Below, piece by piece: positions 4,657 through 10,367 of a stretch of 10,367 nucleotides of DNA. The notes beneath the pieces were generated by a model. That model did no database searches, was not told the DNA's origin, and saw only the letters and a list, made by a program, of their open reading frames with translations. The translations under genes and the position numbers were made by a program. Source of the DNA: DATJUF01 sp035524095 (GTDB lineage: Bacteria > Desulfobacterota > Binatia > Binatales > Binataceae); assembly GCA_035524095.1 (NCBI GenBank), contig DATKPK010000097.1:1-10367 (forward strand), given 5' to 3'. Each line of letters starts with the position of its first letter. Positions within the stretch are counted from its first letter, which is position 1.

Positions 4657-6474
4657 ATGTGGCTATTTCCGATTTTGGTTATTGGGATTCCCGTTATCCT
4701 CGGGTTTCCCTTAAGCCGTTACCTGACCTGGATCATGGACGGCCATTATCATCCGCCGAAGCTGCTCAAATGGTTCGAAGACCGCGTAAACAGCGGAGCG
4801 ATGAACTGGAAGCAGTACATCCTGGGACTTCTGATCTTCAACACGCTCCTTTACTTCTTCGGCTATCTGGTGTTATCGGCACAGCCCTGGATGCCGCTAA
4901 ATCAGCGCGGGTTGGGTGCTCTTGCTCCGAGTACCATCTTCAACACCGTCATCTCCTTCATGACCAATACGGATATTCAACACTACTCAGGAGATGTTGC
5001 GTTCTCGAATTTCTCGCAGATGTTCTTCTGCATTCCCATGTTCTTCCTTTCGGCTGCGATAGGATTCTGCGCGCTGACCGCCATCATTCGTGCCTTCCGC
5101 AGTGATCCTGACGTAGGCAATTTCTTTCTGGATATGTGGCGGGTAGTCATGTACACCTTCCTGCCGCTTTGTTTTGTCTTTAGCCTGCTTTTCCTCGCTT
5201 GCGGAATGCCGATGACCTTCCAGAGTGAGTATCAGGTTAACACCCTGGAACCTGCTGCGATGGGCACCGATAGTAACAATCAGGCCAAGCAGCAGGCCAT
5301 TGTGATAGGGCCGCTAGCGGCGTTCGTACCTATGAAAATGCTTGGTACCAACGGCGGTGGCTTCTTCGGCATGAATTCATGCCATCCGTTCGAAAATCCA
5401 AGCGGCCTCTCCAATTTTCTGGAGACCGCGAGCATGATGATGTTTCCGATGGCGCTCGTGTTGATGTTCGGGCGCATGCTCACACGGTTCCGGCATTCTT
5501 TAGTGATTTTCTCGGTTATGTTGACAATGCTCATAGGCACTGTCCTATGGACTATCCACTTTGATGCGCTGAAACCGAATCCGGGTCTTACAGCCCATCC
5601 AGTAAGTAGAACTTTCGCAATTGCCAGTGCGACCGCTCCCGGCGGTAAGCGCGTAATCACCCTGCCAGCCGTTGCTGGACTGCCACTTGACCAACATCTT
5701 GGCAATCTCGAAGGTAAAGAACTGCGCTTTGGCACCTTAGCGGCCGCGACTTTTGAAGCTGCCACGGTCGATTTCACGTGCGGGGCGATCGTGTGTGAGC
5801 ACGACAGCATAAATCCTGTGGCCGCCATATCTCCCTTCTTCGGGATGTGGGTTAACTGCATCTTCGGCGGCAAGGGCGTCGGCATGATCAACATGCTGCT
5901 GTTCATCGTCATCGGGATCTTCGTCGTTGGTCAGATGGTCGGACGTACCCCGGAATACCTGGGCAAGAAAATCGGAGCACGCGAAGTCAAACTTGCGCTG
6001 ATTGCTCTGCTAATCCATCCTCTTGTTATTCTCTTTCCTACCGGTCTTTTCTCCGCGACGGACTGGGGCATTAAGGCTGAGAGTAATCCCGGTGCTCACG
6101 GCTTTTCGCAGATTGTTTACCAGTTCTCGTCGGACTCGGCTAATAACGGTTCAGCGTTTGATGGCTTGGGCGTCACCTATGGCTTGAACAATAATCTCAG
6201 TCCCTCACCTGAGGCCGTACCTTGGGATATCGCAGCTGGCTTCGTGATTATGTTCGGCCGCTTCATTCCGATTATCGCTCCGATCGCGATGGCCGCTTTC
6301 CTTGGCATGAAGAAAAGTACGCCATTCGGCCTAGGAACGCTGCGCGACGATACGCTTACTTTCGGATTCATGCTGCTCGGCACGGTCTGCATTATCGGCG
6401 CGTTGCTGTTCTTGCCAGTCGCCGCACTCGGTCCGATGGCAGAGCATCTGGGACCGATTCCTTTCGGTGGTTAG
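4657..6474 (+). CDS. kdpA: KdpA, K+-binding and translocating subunit of the Kdp ATPase
   Basis: This 605-residue polytopic membrane protein belongs to the superfamily of K+ transporters and channels; it selects K+ from the periplasm at nanomolar to micromolar levels. The four pore-loop regions are visible: MTNTDIQHYSG from residue 102, GTNGGGFFGMNSCHPFENPS from 230, TCGAIVCEHDSIN from 374 and NNGSAFDGLG from 496. The following GMWVNCIFGGKGVGMINM and MVGRTPEYLGKK segments are also typical. It is longer than E. coli KdpA (557), mostly through an enlarged extramembrane segment at about residues 304-350 before the conserved EGKELRFG. The third loop reads GAIV where the common form is GAVN, a deviation close to the filter. 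The ATG has AAGGA (4643-4647) nine bases upstream. kdpB follows after 72 bases. Confidence 0.97.
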   Translation: MWLFPILVIGIPVILGFPLSRYLTWIMDGHYHPPKLLKWFEDRVNSGAMNWKQYILGLLIFNTLLYFFGYLVLSAQPWMPLNQRGLGALAPSTIFNTVISFMTNTDIQHYSGDVAFSNFSQMFFCIPMFFLSAAIGFCALTAIIRAFRSDPDVGNFFLDMWRVVMYTFLPLCFVFSLLFLACGMPMTFQSEYQVNTLEPAAMGTDSNNQAKQQAIVIGPLAAFVPMKMLGTNGGGFFGMNSCHPFENPSGLSNFLETASMMMFPMALVLMFGRMLTRFRHSLVIFSVMLTMLIGTVLWTIHFDALKPNPGLTAHPVSRTFAIASATAPGGKRVITLPAVAGLPLDQHLGNLEGKELRFGTLAAATFEAATVDFTCGAIVCEHDSINPVAAISPFFGMWVNCIFGGKGVGMINMLLFIVIGIFVVGQMVGRTPEYLGKKIGAREVKLALIALLIHPLVILFPTGLFSATDWGIKAESNPGAHGFSQIVYQFSSDSANNGSAFDGLGVTYGLNNNLSPSPEAVPWDIAAGFVIMFGRFIPIIAPIAMAAFLGMKKSTPFGLGTLRDDTLTFGFMLLGTVCIIGALLFLPVAALGPMAEHLGPIPFGG

Positions 6475-6546
6475 CCGCTGGGATACCGGAAACTAAAGAA
6501 CGTAACTAGTTCTACCGAATCATTGGATTTACCGGAGGACCCTAAG

Positions 6547-8703
6547 ATGGGTGCAGCCGTCAAAACTCTCCCCTCAATCGAACATCCTGAGCAGCCGCGG
6601 CCAGCGCGGCGGATCAAGGCCCGCAAGCTCCTCGAGCCCGCACTGGTGCGCCAGGCGTTGAGGCAGGCCTTCGTGATGCTCCGGCCGGATGTTCAATGGG
6701 CCAATCCCGTGATGTTCGTGGTCGAGCTCGGTGCTGTGCTCACGCTCCTCTTTATTATCCAGGCGCTGGTTAGTACATCGGCGTCGCAGGTTCCGATTAC
6801 TTACTTCGTCGCACTGGATATATGGCTCTTCCTGACAGTGCTGTTTGCCAACTTCGCGACCGGTCTGGCGGAGGCACGCGGCAAATCACAGGCCGAGTCG
6901 TTGCGCAGGACACGCAGCGAAACCCCGGCATACCGTCTCAAGGCTGGTGACGTCGTGGAGGAAGTTCTCTCGACTGATCTCAGACCCGGCGATCGCGTGG
7001 TGGTAGCTGCTGGACAGGTCATTGCTAGTGATGGCGAGGTGATCGAGGGTATCGCGGCAGTGGATGAATCGGCGATCACTGGTGAATCGGCGCCGGTCAT
7101 TCGTGAGGCCGGCGGCGATCGCTCGGGTGTCACCGGCGGTACGCGCGTGATCTCAGACCGTATCGTCATCAAGATCACAGCCATTCCTGGCCAGTCGTTT
7201 CTTGATCGTATGATTGCGCTCGTTGAGGGTGCCGTCCGTCAGAAGACTCCCAACGAAATTGCGCTAACCCTAGCGCTTAGCGGCCTGACCCTGGCCTTTC
7301 TAATAGTAGTCATTCCACTGTGGCCGATGGCTTGGAACGCCGAACAATACATGGCTGGATATCTGGGTATTACCGCGCCGCTGCGCAGCCTCGGTACCGA
7401 CGTTCCGACCCTCGTGGCGCTGTTGGTCTGCCTGATCCCCACGACCATTGGCGCCTTACTCGCAGCTATCGGTATTGCCGGGATGGATCGGGCGCTGCAA
7501 GCCAATATCATTGCCAAGAGCGGCAAAGCAGTCGAGACCGCTGGTGATATTGATACCGTACTACTCGACAAGACCGGCACGATCACAGTTGGTAATCGCC
7601 ATGCTACCGAGTTTATCCCAGTCGGTGGCTATTCGCAGCTCAAGCTTGCGCTGCTGGCGGGTCTCGCCTCCACCTCTGACGAGACGCCTGAGGGCAAAAG
7701 TATAGTTCGCGCCGCGCAGATACTTGGTGTAGGCATTAAGGATCTCACGCCCCCGACAGGTACTGGTTTCGTTGCCTTCAGCGCTCAGACCCGCATGAGC
7801 GGTGTCGATCTTCCTGACCGTAGTACTATTCGAAAAGGTGCGGCCGACTCGGTGATTAACTACGTCCGCACACAAGGCGCTACGATTCCGGCGTCTCTTC
7901 AGCAAACCGTTGACACCGTCGCCGCCAAGGGCGCGACGCCATTAGTAGTCGCCGAGGGTTCAAAGATTGCGGGCGTCGTCGTGCTTGAGGATATCCTCAA
8001 GACCGGTATGCGTGAGCGGTTCGACCGGCTGCGCAGTATGGGTTTGCGCACAGTAATGATCACCGGCGACAATCCGCTTACCGCTGCGACAATCGCGAAA
8101 CAAGCCGGAGTTGACGACTTTGTCGCGCAAGCCACGCCTGAAACGAAGCTCGCCTATATCCGAAAGGAACAGTCCGAAGGCAAGCTCGTTGCGATGATGG
8201 GCGATGGCACTAATGACGCACCTGCGCTGGCGCAGGCCGACGTCGGCCTTGCGATGAACTCCGGGACCCAGGCCGCCAAGGAAGCTGGCAACATGGTCGA
8301 CCTTGACTCCGATCCGACTAAGTTGATCGAGGTTGTCGAAGTCGGCAAGCAGCTCCTCATGACACGTGGCGCACTGACTACTTTCTCAGTAGCCAATGAC
8401 GTGGCCAAGTATTTCGCGATTGTGCCAGCTCTCTTTGCCGGTACACTGCCGTGGCTGAAGGCAATGGATATCATGCATCTCCATTCGCCCACCTCCGCGA
8501 TTCTCTCCGCCGTTATCTTCAATGCACTGATTATCCCAGCCTTGATTCCCATCGCTTTGAAGGGCGTCAAATATGAGCCGCTTGGTGCCGACGCCTTGCT
8601 GCGCCGCAACCTGCTCATCTGGGGCGTAGGCGGCGTTATCCTTCCGTTCATCGGCATCAAGCTGATCGACGTAATCATGGTCGCGGCGCATCTCACTGCC
8701 TGA
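6547..8703 (+). CDS. kdpB: KdpB, P-type ATPase catalytic subunit
   Basis: This 718-residue type IA P-type ATPase hydrolyses ATP to drive K+ import through KdpA. All catalytic signatures are intact. TGES (178-181) in the actuator domain includes the Ser equivalent to E. coli S162, the inhibitory phosphorylation site. The phosphorylation motif DKTGT has D341. The nucleotide-binding KGAADSV, the TGDNPLTA segment and the hinge GDGTNDAPAL (552-561) are present. The membrane helix SVANDVAKYFAI carries the Asp and Lys that couple transport in E. coli (D583, K586). The start is ATG 6547, with GGAGG (6534-6538) eight bases ahead. A TTG at 6523 would add eight residues but has no ribosome site. The N-terminus has an extra Pro/Arg-rich cytoplasmic tail compared with E. 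coli (682 residues). It lies between kdpA and kdpC in the standard order. Confidence 0.97.
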   Translation: MGAAVKTLPSIEHPEQPRPARRIKARKLLEPALVRQALRQAFVMLRPDVQWANPVMFVVELGAVLTLLFIIQALVSTSASQVPITYFVALDIWLFLTVLFANFATGLAEARGKSQAESLRRTRSETPAYRLKAGDVVEEVLSTDLRPGDRVVVAAGQVIASDGEVIEGIAAVDESAITGESAPVIREAGGDRSGVTGGTRVISDRIVIKITAIPGQSFLDRMIALVEGAVRQKTPNEIALTLALSGLTLAFLIVVIPLWPMAWNAEQYMAGYLGITAPLRSLGTDVPTLVALLVCLIPTTIGALLAAIGIAGMDRALQANIIAKSGKAVETAGDIDTVLLDKTGTITVGNRHATEFIPVGGYSQLKLALLAGLASTSDETPEGKSIVRAAQILGVGIKDLTPPTGTGFVAFSAQTRMSGVDLPDRSTIRKGAADSVINYVRTQGATIPASLQQTVDTVAAKGATPLVVAEGSKIAGVVVLEDILKTGMRERFDRLRSMGLRTVMITGDNPLTAATIAKQAGVDDFVAQATPETKLAYIRKEQSEGKLVAMMGDGTNDAPALAQADVGLAMNSGTQAAKEAGNMVDLDSDPTKLIEVVEVGKQLLMTRGALTTFSVANDVAKYFAIVPALFAGTLPWLKAMDIMHLHSPTSAILSAVIFNALIIPALIPIALKGVKYEPLGADALLRRNLLIWGVGGVILPFIGIKLIDVIMVAAHLTA

Positions 8704-8751
8704 CGCGGACCGATTAAAGCGATTCTGTTGAATCTTCAAAGGACAAGTACC

Positions 8752-9768
8752 ATGACAAGCATAGTCAAAAGTTTATGGCTGCTCTTGTTCACGTTAGTTA
8801 TTTGCTGCCTGATCTACCCCCTGGTTGTATGGGCCATTGGACAGACCTTCTTCCCCTTTACTTCCAATGGAAGCATCGTGAATGGGCCTGACGGCAGACC
8901 GGTGGGTTCGCTGATGATCGCTCAGCCCTTCACCAAGAATGAGTATTTCTGGCCGCGGCCTTCCGCTGCTTCCTACGACGGATCGGCCAGCACGTCCTCT
9001 GCGCTGGCGGCTTCCAACTATGCCTTGCGCGATCGCGTCGCGCGAATGCTCGGCCCCATCGTCAAATACTCGAGCGGACCTAAAGCCGGACAACTGGTCG
9101 CGCCTGATATCGAAACCTGGTTCCAGCAAGACCAATATCAAGGAAGTTCACACCTGGTCGCCCAATGGGCCGATAACCACAATGAACTCGCGCAGGGATG
9201 GGTCAGTGCAGATCCGACGCACGCGTCATATATAACCGAGTGGCAAAAGACGCATAAGGACGTAGCCGCTGGCTGGATTAAGCAGAATCCAGGCACGCCG
9301 AATCCTCAACCATCCGACCTCGCAGTAGTTTTCTTTGAAACATTTTCGAAGGAGAATCCTGGCAAGTTTCCGTCGGCCGTGACCAAGCAATTGCCCAATG
9401 GCAAAAGCGAAACGGCCATCGAGCCAGTTGCGAGCGGTTCCGATATCCAATCCATATTCTTTGATATGTGGCGGCAGGATCATCCCGACGCGCCGCTCGC
9501 GAATCTCCCTGCTGACATGGTGACCACTTCAGGCTCCGGTCTCGATCCCGATATCACCATGGAGAACGCTGAATATCAGGTTGATCGGGTTGCCACGCAA
9601 TGGGCCACTGACACCAAGCGCAATCCCGCGCAGGTTCATGCCGAAATCGAGCAGATTCTGCAGGCCGACGCTTTCGCTCCGGTGGGCGGACTGTTCGGTG
9701 AGCCAATGATCAACACCATGCGGGTCAATCTTGAATTGCGTAATCGCTACGGAGCCCCGGCTTCGTAA
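8752..9768 (+). CDS. kdpC: KdpC with a large repeat-bearing insertion
   Basis: KdpC is the single-span subunit that stabilises the KdpA-KdpB assembly and has been proposed to aid ATP binding. This one has 338 residues, against 190 in E. coli. The N-terminal helix (about 7-30) and the conserved blocks SLMIAQPFTKNEYFWPRPSA (53-72) and SNYAL (88-92) are normal. So are SGSGLDPDIT (260-269) and the end VGGLFGEPMINTMRVNLELR (311-330). Between about residues 101 and 255 is an extra segment not found in classical KdpC. It contains related units: VAQWADNHNELAQGWVSADP (136-155) and ITEWQKTHKDVAAGWIKQNP (161-180), then a pair built on FFETFSKENP and FFDMWRQDHP. The insertion should lie on the extracytoplasmic side with the rest of the soluble domain. 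The ATG at 8752 has AAGGA (8739-8743) eight bases upstream; the TTG at 8728 is a less likely start. Reading frame and flanks are intact, so it is probably functional. Confidence 0.93.
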   Translation: MTSIVKSLWLLLFTLVICCLIYPLVVWAIGQTFFPFTSNGSIVNGPDGRPVGSLMIAQPFTKNEYFWPRPSAASYDGSASTSSALAASNYALRDRVARMLGPIVKYSSGPKAGQLVAPDIETWFQQDQYQGSSHLVAQWADNHNELAQGWVSADPTHASYITEWQKTHKDVAAGWIKQNPGTPNPQPSDLAVVFFETFSKENPGKFPSAVTKQLPNGKSETAIEPVASGSDIQSIFFDMWRQDHPDAPLANLPADMVTTSGSGLDPDITMENAEYQVDRVATQWATDTKRNPAQVHAEIEQILQADAFAPVGGLFGEPMINTMRVNLELRNRYGAPAS

Positions 9769-10367
9769 ACGATTAGTGCCATCACTATGGGCGGACCGGT
9801 CGCCTCCGGAGCCGCAACCCAGGGACGCCGGCATTGTCGAGCACATGCTGGCGTTCCCCTTCTTCCCGCCGCTACCCGTTGTTAATGCCTCAGGTGATTA
9901 TTTGCTTAGCGTTCGGCATCGCGTAAACTGCCCAGTCTGAGTATGGATGAGGTTGTAGCTATGTCTTCCAAGAGCCAAATTGTCATAGCGCTCGATTCTC
10001 TGAAGAGTCTGGTGTAAGACTTCGAGCGGCCTTCCGCTGGTGAGTCACTTGAGCCGCCTGGCGTCTGTGGAGGGCATGTCCTGCGGCGCATCAGCTGTGA
10101 CACCGCGCCCTGCAAAATCTCAACCCCACGTCATGGAATGGGCGGCGGTCGCGCCTCAATGGCTGCCCATTCACTTACCAAGCAACCATCCTGCGACTTG
10201 CATCATAATGCATGAGTGGGTGACGCAGGCGCGTTTAACAGAAGTTAGTTCGAGGCAGTAGTGATAACCATCCGGTTCCGAACGCTCTTGACGTCACAAG
10301 GCGTGAGTTGAGCCGACCCGGCAGCAAAAGCTTTCAACACGCCCTACCCTCGCTTGAAAGTATGATA
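9769..10367. other. Region after kdpC without a supported gene
   Basis: No open frame here shows family resemblance or convincing coding structure on either strand. No strong terminator with a T-tract follows kdpC; GC-rich imperfect dyads near 9788-9815 (around ACCGGT and CTCCGGAG) are too weak to call. A short frame at 9961-10017 reads MSSKSQIVIALDSLKSLV and stops. A TGCAT/ATGCA inverted repeat occurs at 10199-10212. Confidence 0.5.
10199..10212. repeat. Small inverted repeat TGCAT-CATA-ATGCA
   Basis: Five-base arms flank a 4-base spacer. It contains TTGCATCAT, which resembles the TTGCATwAT motifs upstream of the kdp promoter. It could be another site for the same regulator controlling a gene beyond the window, or chance. 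Confidence 0.25.

Noticed and set aside
5280..5912. Minus-strand open frame of 210 codons inside kdpA
   Set aside because: It is antisense to a well-conserved membrane protein, has low-complexity composition and shows no family resemblance; it is a shadow of kdpA codon usage.
6523..6546. TTG start adding eight residues to KdpB
   Set aside because: GGAGG at 6534-6538 lies inside this extension and is correctly spaced for the ATG at 6547.
8154..8696. Minus-strand open frame of 180 codons inside kdpB
   Set aside because: It is antisense to conserved KdpB catalytic and membrane segments, with no recognisable domain.
8728..8751. TTG start adding eight residues to KdpC
   Set aside because: AAGGA at 8739-8743 is correctly placed for the ATG at 8752, which directly precedes the membrane helix.
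9788..9815. Possible terminator after kdpC (dyads around ACCGGT and CTCCGGAG)
   Set aside because: The stems are short and imperfect and no T-tract follows.
9961..10017. Short frame MSSKSQIVIALDSLKSLV, vaguely like the start of glycerate kinase (KIVIAPDSFK...)
   Set aside because: It has only 18 codons, the key residues differ, and no continuation is found in any frame; the resemblance is too weak to call.

Overview
The window carries a complete kdp high-affinity potassium-uptake operon (31-residue membrane peptide, kdpF, kdpA, kdpB, kdpC; 4414-9768, plus strand). To its left, on the minus strand, lies a divergent sensor/regulator locus. The DNA is moderately GC-rich. A KdpC with a large repeat-bearing insertion, an extra tiny peptide ahead of kdpF, and a sigma-54-type regulator in place of the usual OmpR-type KdpE recall Acidobacteriota or deep-branching Proteobacteria-like soil lineages. 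That taxonomic guess is weak and rests on family memory only.

Region 1 (1-2690, minus strand) reads right to left. It contains a C-terminal scrap of a universal stress protein, a KdpD remnant reduced to its USP-like domain and broken by single-base indels, a membrane histidine kinase (HAMP-PAS-HisKA-HATPase) and the start of an NtrC-type response regulator that leaves the window. The kinase has a one-base frameshift inside its G2 ATP-binding box. The overlaps (ATGA between the kdpD remnant and the kinase, and the kinase end over the regulator start) show that these were one operon.

Region 2 (2690-4360) is a decayed stretch. On the plus strand it holds the last part of an acyl-CoA dehydrogenase, followed directly by the last part of an NtrC-family activator (end of the AAA+ domain plus Fis-type HTH). 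About 540 bases of non-coding DNA with a few inverted repeats follow.

Region 3 (4215-9768) begins with TTGCAT-type repeats and a 12-bp palindrome, then a sigma-54 (-24/-12) promoter with exact GG-N10-GC spacing about 26 bases ahead of the first small gene. The five genes follow with good ribosome binding sites and short gaps. KdpA forms the K+-selective channel-like subunit, KdpB is the P-type ATPase, and KdpC and KdpF stabilise the complex. The pairing of a sigma-54 promoter with an NtrC-type regulator suggests that the neighbouring two-component system controls the pump, although its sensor side looks damaged.

Region 4 (9769-10367) has no gene I can support.
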